A stretch of DNA of 64,000 bases from Linyphia triangularis (Eukaryota; Arthropoda; Arachnida; Araneae; Linyphiidae), in contig OZ021726.1 of assembly GCA_963978545.1 (NCBI GenBank), forward strand, positions 57,462,959 to 57,526,958, read 5' to 3'. Both the position numbers and the translations under genes were made by a program. Below the pieces are notes generated by a model, which saw only the letters and a program-made list of their open reading frames with translations, had not been told where the DNA came from and ran no database searches. Below are positions 20,951 through 34,500 of the stretch, in pieces (position 1 is the first letter of the stretch; the number at the start of each line of letters is the position of its first letter).

Positions 20951-23500
20951 TCATAAACAACTTTCCCAATAAGGTTCAGCTTGTAAAATCAACTTCCGGT
21001 TAAGTCCATAAAGTGCCACATGTAATTTAAACTAATGTTTTTTATTTCACTTGGGATATTATTTTGCATGATTTTAGTTGTTCGAGAACAATATTTTAAA
21101 TGTATCAGTGGATTACTATACAAGACCCAGACGGTTTTAAACAAGATAATTTTTCTTTATAAATATCCTCTACTTGAAACTTTATACTTTAAAGATAATT
21201 GAATAATAGGTTTAACAAATAATTATACATATATGCAATCAACTGTTAATTAAAAAAAAGAAAATAACTTTCTTAATGTGCATTAATAACAACCAGTTGA
21301 ATATGAAGAAACTACTAAGAAACAGCTTACTGTAACTCATAGAATCTAACTTTATTGATATCATTTCATATCTAGTTTAAAGATACCAAGCCTTAGTTTT
21401 TTTATATCTCTATTTTAATGTATATAAGATTATTCAATTATTTATGAAAATGTTACTACTACTACTTAGCCTGAATAAAATAAGTGTTATACCGCTTAAT
21501 AAGTTTATTAATCCATATTTTTTTTTTTTTTTTTCATTTATAAATTGGTTGGCTGTTTTATTTTAAATAACGTGTTTGTTTTATATTGATAACAGAATTT
21601 TATATAAATGTATAAAGCTTAGAGAAATGGTCTCGACAACGTTCTTTTCACCTAAGTAGTAACAAAATCATTTTCGATAACTAGTATACTTTTTTTCGTA
21701 AGAATGGTTACGTAACTTTTTTTTTATATACATAGAATAAATAAATTTTTCTATAGATTAGCCATTGTATTATTTTATGGAGACTGTCATTTGCGACTAT
21801 ATTTGAGGTATAACAACCAATTTCAGTAAGTTTCTTGTCCTAATTTATTGTTGATGTGCAGCTATAGAAACAATGATAAATTGTAAAATGCAGTTTAGTT
21901 ACTGTAAAATGCAGTTGCAATTTGTTTATGTTAATTGACAAAATATTTTATATTTAAGCTATTCTTTGAAGGATAGAGCTATGCTATAAGGAAAGTGATA
22001 CTGATTTAAGAAGTGTGGCTAAAGATAAAAATTAAAATTGGTAACAAGTTCAAATGCTAAGACTTTTGAGATAAATATAGTCATTTAAACGCAATAAAAT
22101 TATAATAAATCATGACATGTTACAACAAAATTTAATCTAATATAAAATTTGATGCTGAACTCTTTTTCAACAATTGTTTAAATACTTAAATAAACTAATT
22201 TTGGAATAATATTGATTCGATATTAAACAATGTAATTTCATACTTTTTTAAAAATGTTTTTCAAAGAAAATCCAACTCTTGTAAATTAATTATTTCTTTG
22301 TTGTTTTATTATTGTTTTTTGGGGGGGTTAAGGGTTACAAGAAGGCTATACTGCGACGTAACTTTTAACAGCATCTACAAAAACGTCTCGTAATTTTGAA
22401 CTAGGTGAGATGGCAAGATGTCTACAACTTAAATGCTCCCTATGTCATACTCTCTACATTCACGCCACTCCAACGAAAAGACATCGAAGTCTCGATTGAT
22501 TAAATGTGCAGCAGCCACCATTAATTTACATTCAAGTTATAGGGCAGCGCGCTGGTTCGATTCCATATATTCCCGTTCAGGTGATCGATGTCATAACTAA
22601 CAAAACCACTGAGAGCTCAATTACTTCTTCAAAAATGAGCACTAAGAAAAAAAATATATACTTAGAAACTTATCAAAAGAAATTTCGATTGAAAAACGTT
22701 ATAAGCAAATTATTTTTGAAGGGAAATATTATTTTTTATTAGACCCTCGTCAATTAATTTAAAATATTAGACTAGGCTAGGCTTAGGAAGACTCTATCTA
22801 ATTCATGTTAAAATGGATTTTTTTATCTACCTTTTTATCATTAACTACTCTTAGTAATAACTGAAATTTTTTCCCTTCTAATACTCGAACACTTTTGTAG
22901 ATGGTTTTGTAGTAGAAAATTCATTTACAATTTATGACGTTTTGAAAATTTTTAATTAAAAAATCACGCTTAAGAGATTTTTTTTTAAATAATCAAATTT
23001 ATATTAAAATCATGTCTGTTTGTGTAGAAGTACAATATATAAAAGGACAAATGGTTTCAAAACTAAATTTTTAATATATTATAATAAAAAAAATTGTTTG
23101 AAAAAGTAGCATTTTGAGAAAACAACGTTTAAAAAATAATTTTTTTTTTTAATTTTTTTTTATTTTTTTTTAATTTTTTTTTTTTAATTTTTAATTTTTT
23201 TGTGATGGCTTTTTTTTTCCAAAAATTATTAAAAAATACTATACTTCTGGACTCATTTCCCGTCTGTACTACTTTACAGACAGTAATTCAAATATCGCAA
23301 TACACTAAAATCTCAAAATGAATTCTGAGGTAAATTTTAGCCTTCCGTTTTCCACCATAACTGTAATATTAAGCCAACTACTGTTAATATATCATTATAC
23401 TAATGCGTCATTACATTCCAAGAACCGTGAAAACTAATTCGTTATCGTTTATACTTCGATCAATACCAAGTCCGATTCCAATGGCTATTTAATTATTCAA
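20951..23500. other. AT-rich non-coding stretch
   Basis: No exon or repeat family was recognised. A T-dominated low-complexity patch covers 23138-23220. A slightly less AT-rich patch at 22340-22620 contains GGTTCGATTCC (22554-22564), a perfect pol III B box, but no matching A box or cloverleaf. Confidence 0.45.
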
Positions 23501-24020
23501 AATCTCCGAAACTAATGTACCTCCTTTCTAGGTGCAACCTTCAATCTAATTACCTGTGTTTATTAAAACGGCCGCAATAAAACCCCTTCCCTCCACATAT
23601 ATTTATCGAATCGATTATGGACCACTCATTCGTGGCACACTACATAATGTTACCAGCATCGGAATATTAACAAGCAACACAGTCCAACTTACCGTAACGG
23701 TAATCTACAAATTATACCGGATAGAGTACTCACTCCACTTTTCCCAGACATAATCCGGCCTCTCAAACTGAGAATCAATGTCCGGGACGATCTAAATTTC
23801 AAATATTATAGGATCCGGGAAAACCGCCTTTAATTCGTTGGCGTCGGTCGCTTTTACATATTCATGTTATTTAACGGCATGCGAATTGAATAAAGGGGTG
23901 AATTCTGATGCTTCTGATATGGGAGCAGCTTCTATCCCAGCAAGTTACCTGAGATTGAAAGTGCGTGAATAAATTTTGGGTTTTTGCACCAGGCTGTTTC
24001 TATGATTCATGGAATAAGGG
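23500..24020. other. Island with strand-composition switch near 23800
   Basis: From 23520 to 23790 the + strand is A+C-rich (e.g. CCCCTTCCCTCCACATATAT); from 23810 to 24010 it is G+T-rich (TTCGTTGGCGTCGGTCGCTT, GGGTTTTTGCACC). No exon was recognised. Possible regulatory or initiation element. Confidence 0.4.
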
Positions 24021-24359
24021 TGTTTATTTTTTTATTTTTTGTAAGAGGAATTATTTTCCTATTTCAGACGTCGGGATTTTGATCTGCATTGCAGACAGCA
24101 GGTTGGTGGTTTTAATTCCCTGTATATAACCGAGGGGGCAATGCTCTGGTGCCTCAGATCATGGAAGCTTAGTTTAAGGCAAGGTAGGCATTGGTTAATG
24201 TTGTTATGGAAGTTCTTAGTATTCAATCCCAAATCTGTTAGATTATCAAGACATAGATTTATTTGCACTTATAAACGTGCATACGTTATAAGAACAATCT
24301 TTATAGATAAAAGGCAAAGTATTCCCTCACTCACTCATCACTAATTCTACTACTACTCA

Positions 24360-25045
24360 TATGGTCTCAATCCTGAAAATTGGTACAAATGTCAACAAAG
24401 ACAAATATAGAACAAGTAAACTATTCCGATCTCGATTAATCAACTTTAAAGGGTCGAAAAAGGGCCAGAAGTTGCAAACGAGGAATATTCAAATATTTCC
24501 AATGTAGCAACAATTCTAATATTTGGCACAAATATCAACAAGAACAAAGATAGAAAAAAAATAAGCTATTCTGATGTCGATTAACCAACTTTAAGAGATC
24601 TAAAAGGAGGCAAACGTTCCAAACAAGAAATTTTCAAATCGGCCGCTTTCAATGAAATCCCATTTTTGATATTCGGTACAAGTGTCCACAAGGGCAAGCA
24701 TATAGATAAAGTAAGCTATTGCGATCTCGGTTAACTAATTTTAAAGGGTCGAAAAAGGGTTGAAATAATCCAAACGAGTAATATTCCAATGTCTCACTTC
24801 CAATGTAATTACAACTCTGAAATTTAATACCAAGCGCAAGCATAGATAAAGTAGGTTAATTAAATCATGATTAACTCATTTTAAAGGGTCGGTAATGGGT
24901 CCAAACGTTCGATACAAGGAATAGCGCAATGTTTTACGTCCAAAGAAGTTACAACTTTGAAATTCGATACGTGTCAATAAGGTAAGCTATTCCAATGTTA
25001 ATGAACTAATTTGAAAGAATCCAACTAAACGTTGCAAAGGAAGGA
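24360..25045. repeat. Degenerate tandem array of 140-150 bp units, Helitron-like
   Basis: Five units begin at about 24371, 24512, 24660, 24812 and 24952. Each has ATTYGGYACAAGTGTCAACAA near its start, GCTATTCCGATCTCGATTAA in the middle and a block like TTTTAAAGGGTCGAAAAAGGG. The preceding CCCTCACTCACTCATCACTA (24323) is a sequence style seen beside non-autonomous Helitron/Helentron arrays in arthropods. Identity between units is roughly 65-75 percent, so the array is old. The family is an inference. Confidence 0.7.
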
Positions 25046-26040
25046 TTTAAGTGACCCCCATTGAAACAAAGTTTGATTGACATATTAAAAGTTTATTTAC
25101 TTTGAAACAAATTTGTAAATTTTTCGATTTTTGTATTTTGTAAATTTTAAAATAAAATATGAAATTGAGTCTTTTCCGTATTGAAACATTTAAATTTTTT
25201 TTCCCTCAGAGGTCTTTATGTAATGTTATTCTTTTTAACACTCCATAAATGCATTTTGAAAAAAAGATTATAATTTTTTTGGTTAAAAAGTATAGTGTAA
25301 TTTGTAGTACAGTCATATTGCGGCCAAATATTTATTGAATACAAAACATACTTGATTCCACACTTTAGTCGAGTAAACTTTTGAAGTTTAAAGTTTAACA
25401 ATTCTCTTTAATTCCCTATCTAAATTGATAATCCAAGCTGAATCTTTCTCCCAATTATTTCTAACGCAATACTGTTTTGAACCTTAAAACAAAATTTGCT
25501 TTCAAAGTTGACATTATGCTCTTATGATAGTCTTAATAAATAGTTGCATATGTTAATCAACATCATATCCATTCTAATAAAAGAGTTCATGAGGCGTTGA
25601 TGAATAAGCATCATACTGTGATATTTTTCTCATGCTGTACGTAACCGTGGTAAGATATACGGAAGTGACGCAGAAGTAAAAGGAAACACAAGTGATTGGG
25701 GGCAAGTATTAATGACTTAACAAATCCTTACATTCTTTCATTCATTTCTAGTCTTATTTAAATTACAGTGTAATACATATTTGTTAAAAAAAAAAAATGA
25801 TTATCCTCAGTCTCTCATTGTGTATATCTAAATCGCAATCAATTAGACATATCGCTAATATCTTTTAAATAATGGACGATGATCAATATAAAGACTGCTG
25901 AACGTAAATGCTAAAAGCAGATCCATCTATTAAAGCATTCAAATTAAACTCTAATTAACCAAAAATTTCCATTGAAAGAGAGTGTTTGATAGTCTCTATA
26001 TTAATGAACGGATGAATTTAATTAAATCACTTACGAAGCC
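25046..26040. other. AT-rich non-coding stretch
   Basis: No exon, repeat family or strong palindrome was recognised. Composition becomes A+C-rich towards the island that follows. Confidence 0.45.
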
Positions 26041-26960
26041 AGTCCCTCAATTCCCTTTTCTTCCCGAATTTCGTAATTTAAATCGCACATTCACAAATCA
26101 CTTCCGCCACTATTCACCCCCCTCCCCCTTCTTCTAATAGAACTCATCGAATTGATTCTCCCAACCCTATCCACACGCACGATTCCTCAATGTATCCTTT
26201 GGTGTCATCAACACGCCCCGATTAACCCCCCTCCCCAACGAACCAAAAGCGGAGGGGGGGGGGATGGACAGAACAAAAGAGCGCAAACCCCCATAAGAAT
26301 GGAACGAAGGAACGTTTCCATTCATCAGGGTCCACGCCCTGTCACTCGCAGCGGCTGCAGGATCCCCCCCCCCCTTTGCCGGACCCTAGAAGCCCCCCCT
26401 GCAGCAATTGATGATCTTTTATTGGTTTGTAGGTGACGGCGAATTTTCGCCCCCTCTGGCATCCCGAAGTTTTCGCGCGGGGGGTCAGTCTTCTACTAAT
26501 TATGAGGAACAACAGACTTTGCTTCTATGGGGGGGGGGGGATCAGAACAAAGCTAAACGGCTGAAATCACCGCTCCTTATATGGGGGAGGGGGGCTTGAC
26601 ACCACGTGCTATTGACGGCCATGGAAAAGGGGGGGGGGGGTGATTGCGTATGATTCGTGAGACTGTAGCAGCAGCATTGATGAACAGCTTCCCACTTGGA
26701 CATTATGTTTTCCTTCTAACATGAATTTTCGTTTCGGGGGCTGCTGTGGATGTCAGGGGGGTGGGGGACATCTTAGCCCCCTCCCCACCCTTCGGTCCAT
26801 CTGATTGGAGGATGAAAGGGGATATGTTGTCAGGTGCCCCTCGATGCTTGTTTATTGTTGCCCATTGCGCGTTAATGATGAATGTTATAGTTTCATTTCA
26901 TGGGCCTTCTCATTTCTGGAGTGATGATTCTGAGTAGGGGGAGTTCCTTTCGTATCGTAT
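26040..26960. other. Largest island, C-rich then G-rich, with five homopolymer G/C runs
   Basis: From 26040 to 26235 the + strand is C-rich (ACCCCCCTCCCCCTTCTTC). From 26410 to 26960 it is G-rich. Runs of 9-12 identical G or C occur near 26254, 26365, 26530 and 26631. Short frames of 63-94 codons here are products of G/C-run composition. CpG words (TTTTCGCGCGGG at 26470) are present. Candidate regulatory island. Confidence 0.4.
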
Positions 26961-29200
26961 GCCAAGAGGGGCTTTGTGATGGACAAATCCGTACTCCCTA
27001 TTCATTGTTTAATTTCAGTTTATGACGAACGGGATTTGATTGCTTTTGGGATCAGTTTGAATTTGAATGAAATATTTTAAATTAAAAGGGTATGTTGTGC
27101 TCATTGAGTTAGAATTAAGTAAGGATAAGACGGCTTAAATATCATGTGCTCATTAGGTTTTTTTTATGAATAATATAAACTATCCCTTTTCAGCTGTATA
27201 AATATCAATTAACGCAGTTTTAATGTATAGACTTATGCAGTAAAATATACCGTATAGTATTTGAAGAAAATGAAAAAAGATTTTTGAATTTCTATATGAT
27301 TTGATAATTATAAGTTGATTATAGGTTGCATTTCTTATGGCATGGCCTACTACACCAAAACATTTTAACCAACTTTCAATCAAATGATATCCACCTTATG
27401 TTTTTGTGATTAGTTCTTTGACCTCGCATGCCAAAGGTGTTCGACTCTTGGGTTAAACGTGAGTGTTCGTTGTAGTTCGGGATCCACGTTAAACTGTAAT
27501 TCTTGGCCTGATTAGCTGTTTCATTGCGCACAAAAATAGTTTATTGAGCTTACAAACCAACCACATTAAGATATTAGAAATTGTCAACCATTTGAATCTT
27601 GAATGCATGTAAACAAAGAAAAACCCCAACAGGCAACCCAACGCTTAATGAAAAAAATAAATGTAGAGCAACAAACGGAGAGGATCGAACGTTGATTGAA
27701 CCGAAATCCTTTCGCATGCTATGTAGATATTTTCCTCTGAATCATAAACTCAGTAATTCTTAGCATGCAATATCATGTGTCTCAATTTAAGGCAGTGTCT
27801 TACATTAAAAAGCATTTCAAACAATTCACAATGTTGCTCCCTTGAAAACTTATATTAGATATTACAGAAAATGAAGTTTAAGTTGAGAACACATAAACCA
27901 ATACTCTTTTTATCTTCTCCTCGGTAATTAATAACGGCCCTAATTGTTCTTTAATCACCTTCCGTGGTGAGTCTAATAAATCTATAAGTTTTCCTTAGTT
28001 TGTTTACGTTGAATTGTGTGAACGGTTAAGTTAATCTAGGCCAATTTTTCTAAATGAAAACACAACAAGCTTTCCTTTACAAAAGTATCTCATCATGAAT
28101 GGTCATTGATAGATAAAAGATAATTCACTAATTTAGGGTCGCTATAAAATTTAAAAAGTGTGTATTTATTATTTTGATCTGTTGTTGATGTATGATTTAC
28201 TCGAAACATATATAGACTTTGATGTTCACTGGGATTTATTATTTATTTACTAATGCATAGTTATGTTTTGATTTGTTTACTAAGTATGTAGTAATGTGTA
28301 GTGTGTTTCCTGTGTTCAGGAAATCCGCTATTTGGAACAAAAGTTTTATACATGGTTCGTACGTTTTTAAAAAACCTTGAAAAGTGCTTGAAAAAAAATC
28401 TTTGTAATCAGGCTTCCAGAGTAGATTGGAAGGCAGTTTAGTCAATAAGACTTTGTATTATTATTTGATATAATTAAATGGATGTTCACATACGATATTG
28501 GCGTAATTACCAAGTGAGTACTAGCTACTTTACTTCTGCTTTTATAGGACATGGTACTGTTTCTAATATATTGGAAGGTGTTTTTTCTATTGTAACCTTA
28601 AAATTTTCTTTTAGGGGAAATCTAAAAAACATTTTTTCCCCTATATACTTGATTTGAACATGTACCATTTACTAATAAAAAAACATTTGATTTTTTTTTT
28701 TAATGTATTTATATTGATAACGCCATCCTTGAAAACTGCTTAAAAAGTCTTTGAATTTTTTTCTCCTTCAAGTGTACGAACCATGTTATAAATTAAACTA
28801 AAATTTTTCGTTTCCCAACCTTTTTTTCTTGCGTATACCTTGACTTATCATCACTATTCCACTTATCCTAATTTTTCTCCCATTATGTTGAATTACTAAC
28901 GCCCTTAGAACCAATTATCTTACTAAAAAGTATTTTGTTTTTTTCTTACAAGAGAAGTTTAATGGTATTTTGGTGTGTGTGTATCACAAATATTGGATAA
29001 TAGGAGTTTGTACTTGATTTCCTATAATTAAATAGTACATATTTTTATTTTTTAATTACTAGTTATTCACAAATGGTATACATAGTTAATTATACACATT
29101 TAATAAAATTTTAAAAACATATATGATGGAATAGGATTATTTACTAATTCAGTACTTTTTCTTTTCTTAATAGTACCAAATTTTAACTATTGATCCCTGT
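26961..29200. other. AT-rich non-coding stretch
   Basis: Neither strand shows an exon-like frame or a repeat. The 27420-27500 part is less AT-rich (e.g. GTTCGACTCTTGGGTTAAAC) but cannot be folded into a tRNA. Confidence 0.45.
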
Positions 29201-29202
29201 TA

Positions 29203-29884
29203 AGGGGACTTGGTACCCCTTGTTTTGACAAAAAATTATAAAAATATAAATTTTCTATTTTTTGTGTGTTTATAATCTTTGAAACCTTCTCCTTATTCTG
29301 GAAAGTTTTTGAACTGATCCGATGGCTGCAATTGCAGAAAAACTGTATTTATATGTAGAATTTAGCATTGCTGCAATATCTCCTTCGATGTTTCAAACAC
29401 ATTTTTCTCAGTTCGTGATTTCTGAAATTCCAACTTTGCTCAAAATGCTTAAACTTCAGAAAATATGAATGAAATGATGTGAATTTTGCGTGTGTTATTC
29501 TATTTGACAAAAATAGGCATAGATTTTTAATGTTGAAAAATACCCGTTTTTTTATCTTTTTTTATACATAGGTACAGTAATTATCATTTTTCTCGAAAAC
29601 TATTTTACTTTTTCTGAATCCGATGCCTAAAAAGTTAAAGTATATTTTTAGGAAAAATTTTTCAAAAAATATCTGGAAAAATATTAAAAATGAAAAAGAA
29701 GATAGAATTTGAAATTTGATGAATTTTTTAAAAAATTTAAAAACTTTGAAAATTTAGAGCACTATTTGAACTTTTTTTTTAATACAAAATTTAGTTTTTA
29801 CTTAGCAATACTTCCAAATGCGTAAAAACTATAATTTCAAAGGCTTAAATTAAAAAAAAAAGTTTGAATGATACCAAGTCCCCT
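29203..29884. mobile_element. 682-bp MITE with AGGGGACTTGGTA terminal repeats, TA-flanked
   Basis: The left end TAAGGGGACTTGGTACCC and the right end GATACCAAGTCCCCTTA are inverted over 15 bp, with TA at 29201-29202 and 29885-29886. The body is A/T-rich and non-coding. Size, TA flanks and the lack of a transposase fit a non-autonomous Tc1/mariner-type element. A TTAA-targeting piggyBac-type origin is less likely because the right flank reads TTAC. Confidence 0.8.
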
Positions 29885-29886
29885 TA

Positions 29887-30470
29887 CCAGTTACAATACT
29901 AATTATAAAATTAGGGTACTATTCACTTTGAGAGCAAACTAGAAACTGACTAAAAGTAATATTGTGATGATAAAAATAGAAAGACGATTCGGAAATCTCC
30001 TTACTTTTTATTACTCCTTACTTATTATATTACTCTCCTTACAGGTTATTATGCATAGCTATTGTTTATTAGAGGACTGTACGAATAGTTTTTAAATTAT
30101 ATTTTGAAGAAATATTTGGAGTAGGTTGTAGGTTATTATAAGTCACAATACTAATTTTCGAAGTTTTAATCACTCTATTCAAATTTTGGGTACTGAAAAG
30201 TTAAAATTATAGTACAATACTACTCTAAAATTGCATATTACATAAAGCTTTAATTGTCGTACAAATGCTATGTTTATAGTCCAACGGTTATCAACTCTAA
30301 TCTAAAGGAATAGACATAACACAATCAAACCAACGATTAACAACAAGATCATCCCAAAAATTTCGCAGTTATTAAAATTTGCTATAATTATTTATCAAAG
30401 TTGAATAAGTTACGCTTTTTATTTTTTTATCTTATGTTTAATCCATCAATCAATGGCGCTATTACATCTG
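29887..30470. other. AT-rich non-coding stretch
   Basis: Nothing recognised. Confidence 0.45.
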
Positions 30471-31060
30471 TTTTCCAGCTTACCCCTTGAGGCCATGTCG
30501 CGTTTCCTTATTGGTACGCTTACCATAGGTTGCGAAAAGCTAATTTAGGATATAATAGTTCTGAGTGGTGATAATATGTAATGAAAAGAGTGTTATTGCT
30601 TTGCGAGAGTTTTTAAATTGCATTACTTGTCGAAAAAACATTTTTAAAAATGTACTTCTACATCAAATACGACATTCCGAACGTTGATTCAAATTGGGTG
30701 ACTGCAAAATTTTGTTTTAACTCACAAATTCGAAAAAATAATTGCTTAGCTACCGATTCATAAAAATATGTTATTAGTGGGTGCAAATAAGCTCAATTGA
30801 CTGCTCCGCGGCAGTTCAGGGGAAAAAACATTATGAGTAGTAAACCGCAGAAAAACAATCCTCATGTTTTTGCGCCGAGTTTCATTCGTTGTTGGAAAGA
30901 GTGTTCTACAGATTTCTCAAATCACTTCGTTAACCTTTTCGGCCTACATACGTCCCGGAGATTAGACGTCATTCCCTATAGGGTAAATAAATCCCACTTT
31001 TACTTTTGCAGAGTTCTCAAAGAATTAAGAAATGAAATATGATTAAAGAAAGTTGCAAAA
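30470..31060. other. Slightly less AT-rich patch with an 81-codon open frame
   Basis: The + frame 30797-31042 is open for 81 codons and lacks any motif I recognise. The surrounding words (GCCATGTCGCGTTTCC at 30492, CGGCCTACATACGTCCCGGA at 30940) give CpGs that are otherwise scarce. It could be an exon relic or a regulatory patch; I cannot decide. Confidence 0.25.
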
Positions 31061-32700
31061 CGCTTGTACCAACTTTCTTTTACAAATAGTGGACTTATGT
31101 TTGTAAGCATGCACTTACTCAAGTTTCAATTGGTTCTTTTTTATTATTATTATTATCATTATCGTTGTTGTTGTAAAACAGTAAGTGCAACTATATTTAC
31201 TCCATACATAGTGCAAAAATAGTTCTTTTTATTCTTATTAATTAATAGTTTAGCCTTTTTAATATAATATTTAAGAAATTTTGAATAAAATATTTTTTTG
31301 GGAGGTAGTTGTCTCAGTAACATGTAACAGTGGGGCAGTCAATCAATCATAAAAGTTCTACGAGATTATGTTTTATGTGTATGTTTATGAAATATATATA
31401 AAAGTTTTCTTTGTTTATAAACTAGTACGCGGGACAAAAATATTTAATACTTGTAAATGTATCAAGTTGGACTTTGTAAAAACTGTTTACCCTTTATCAT
31501 AAATAATTCGGATTTTTTCATTTAATTTTATTACCTATCCACTAATATGATATGTGATTATTACTACAATATCCTAATTAATTGGTACAAATAGTATTAG
31601 TCCACTATACCATTGAGATATATTGCCCAAGATTTCCGGGAAATGAGAAACGTTAAAAAAGTTAAACTCATAGTATACAACTTGTAGTATATCAACGTTA
31701 ATCTAAACAACTTTTCATAGTTAAACTTTAACCTTTAAATTTAAACTTTTTTTTAAACTTAAGCTTTTTTGTAAAATAGTTGAGTCTCGTTACCACGAAC
31801 TCGAATGAGAACGAAATATTCGTTGATGTTATCTGAAGAGACACTTTTGATACGCTTATTAAAAATGGACTAAAATATTATAAATTAAATTTTTAATACA
31901 TGTAATTATCTTTTACACCTTTAAAAACAAAATTGCATCGTCTTTTGCTTCATTTCTATAGCTTAGTGCATTTAATATTAAGTTAAAGCATTTTCAGTCG
32001 ATAATGCATCTTTGACTCGACTTGGGAGAATGAAGTTTAGCTACCCTGAAGTACGGGGTCTTTGTAATGCGTAATGCTTATTTCTTAAATATTTATAATA
32101 TTCAAATGAAATTGAAAATACGTAATTGCATATTAAAATTGAAGAAATCTTGTAAGAGCTAATGAAAGACCTGAATTACTGCATAAAAGTTATATTTATT
32201 AAAATACAACTCAGTAAAAGTTATAATGCAATTGGAGAGATTAAAAATAAATGATAGGATGATCATTATGAGTTCGCCTTAAGGCGATTTATCTTATTTT
32301 GTTTGTTCATTTAAAATAATGAAAATAGGTTTAAGCAGTTCACGTTAAAAAGGATTTCTTGTTAAGCGAGCTCATGTTAACGAGGTTCGACTATAATCGA
32401 ATTGGTACAAACAGCTGGATTATTATTATTTTTTTTAAATAACTTCAAAATAAATATTGTAACATTTAAACGTTAATAGCTACACATAAGATATTTTTAG
32501 ACTCCTTTATATACAGCTATATTTAAATCGTGCCCTTTTTCTAAATGAATATATATTTTAAACTATAATATTTTTTTAATGTTTCAGGTTTCTTCAATAG
32601 ACGCCTATACAACAACCTATTAATCACCAACTATTAAAATAAAGCATTTGATTTTCTGTTAAAACCATCTCACTTCTCACTACATTTGAACCCTGAGAGA
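31061..32700. other. AT-rich non-coding stretch
   Basis: Contains a TTATTATTATTATCATTATC microsatellite at 31141-31160. No gene or repeat family was recognised. Confidence 0.45.
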
Positions 32701-32701
32701 T

Positions 32702-32938
32702 GGTAATTAAATTATTAAAACCAGCCGATTTGTTTGGTGGTTTACTAACCAAATTTTTGCAAAGCTAAAATTTAGTACATGGTATTTAAACAATTAAAAT
32801 CAGCCGATTTATTTAATGTTTCACTCCTTCGAGATTTTGTAAAACTAAAATTTACTGCATAGTATTTAAATAATTGAAACCAGCCGATTTGTTTGATGTT
32901 TTACTCATTCGATTTTTTGCAAAACTAAAATTTAATGC
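32702..32938. repeat. 80-bp tandem repeat, three copies
   Basis: CAGCCGATTTGTTTG recurs at 32722, 32801 and 32881, and GCAAA(A/G)CTAAAATTTA follows each at the same distance. Copies are about 80-85 percent identical. Confidence 0.88.
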
Positions 32939-33940
32939 GGCATTGCCAAAATCAGTTTCAGTGATTAAATTCAGTCCATTTTAGTAAATTCCGAAAAAAA
33001 TACTTTTAGATAGTGATTATTTCTCTTTTACTTTATTATAATGGCTTTTCCAAATTAAATATTATTCAATTTAGTTTTGTTTCAAGATAATATCCATTAT
33101 AGAAGCGAAGATGCAAGAACTCAGCAAATTCGTCAGCAATTATTACAAGTCTCTACTCGCTTGTTGAGCTACCATACGGAAATTTCTCTCATTTGAGACA
33201 CAACTACGGATTGAGACACAATAACTACTAAAATACGAAAAGTTTTGATGTCACTTTATCTCCCCAAACCGTTTCAGATTTTAAACCACCAGTTCTAGTT
33301 GGGTTGTTGTAGGCAACATACAATTTTAAATTAAATTTAATTTAAAAAAACTAGAGGGCACTTAGGCAGCCATCACATTTAAGATTACTTAGAAGCTAAA
33401 ATTGTAACTTTCTCTTTTCGATAGTATACAGTAAATGTGCTGCAATTTACTGTGTACTATTAAAACCTCAAGAATTTTTTTATTTTATTACTTCGGAATT
33501 TTTTATACTTCTATTTTCAAACAAATAACACAATATGCAATTGTAAATAAGCGATTATTCAGGAGTGGAAGTCTTTGCCTTTAAATTGGTGTACCATTTA
33601 TCAATATGGTTTTGTATGAAGGCAGAAAAAGGATCATTACAAAATGCACTGATCAGAAATAATATATAACATTATTATGGTAAATATATTAAGAGAAAAT
33701 ACATATTTACAGTTTCTTGCATAGAAATTTACAATAGTTGGTTTTTTAATCGTAGGTACGGAATTCATACGTTTGGGTGTATTTTAATTTTTGTGTACGC
33801 AAATCATTAAAAAAAAAAACGCATCTGGATAACTATGCTTCTTTTAATCTTTGTATAAATGTCCTTGGAGAGATTACCCCCTTTTTTTAAAGTAGAATAT
33901 AATTTTCACTTATGTAAAAGACAAACTAAAATTTATCGTT
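32939..33940. other. AT-rich non-coding with a short hairpin
   Basis: ATAGTATACAGTAAAT (33421-33436) is mirrored by ATTTACTGTGTACTAT (33445-33460) with one mismatch and an 8-base loop. Nothing else was recognised. Confidence 0.5.
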
Positions 33941-34500
33941 GCCGAAATAACGTCCGGATAATGCTTTATCTCCTCATTTTTCAACTCACGCCGTTGCCAT
34001 ATTCCGTTTCACTTTTTTAAGCCTCCAAAATGGTCCAAAAAAATCTCCATCCATGAAAAAGGGACCTTTTTGAGGGAACATTTCAACGCAGAAAAGGGTA
34101 TTGGTATTCTAACGATTAACTCTATGAAAAAATAAATAATAAAAGAGAGTCAGAGAGTGGTATAAAATAAGACAAATAATAAAATATATATCGACGTCTA
34201 TATCTATATTTAGCCACCGCCAGCTTTTCAGAAATATTCCATACGTAATCCATTTTTATTGGCTAGAATTGAAGCCGGTTTTATTTCTTTTTAGCTGGAT
34301 AGGTTTACTGGTGGAGAGGGGGTTTATTTTTATTTATTATTGATTTATTTTTATTTATATATATTTTTCAGTCCTTTTCATTTCACAAGCCGTTCCTTTT
34401 GAAGCTAGAGGAAAAAAAGGGGGAGAAGAGAAGGGGGGGGGGGGGGTTGGATATTAAAAAAAAATCGAAATAAAAAAGCGGACGAGTATGTAGTGGAAGG
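33941..34500. other. Island with strand-composition switch near 34250
   Basis: From 33950 to 34060 the + strand is C-rich (CTCACGCCGTTGCCATATTCC). From 34300 to 34480 it is G-rich, ending in a 14-base G run (34433-34446). No exon was recognised. Confidence 0.35.

Noticed and set aside
22554..22564. Perfect pol III B box GGTTCGATTCC suggesting a tRNA or SINE
   Set aside because: No A box at a suitable distance, no cloverleaf, no poly(T) stop and no SINE tail.
27415..27500. tRNA-like GTTCGACTCTTGG segment
   Set aside because: I could not form acceptor, D or anticodon stems around it.
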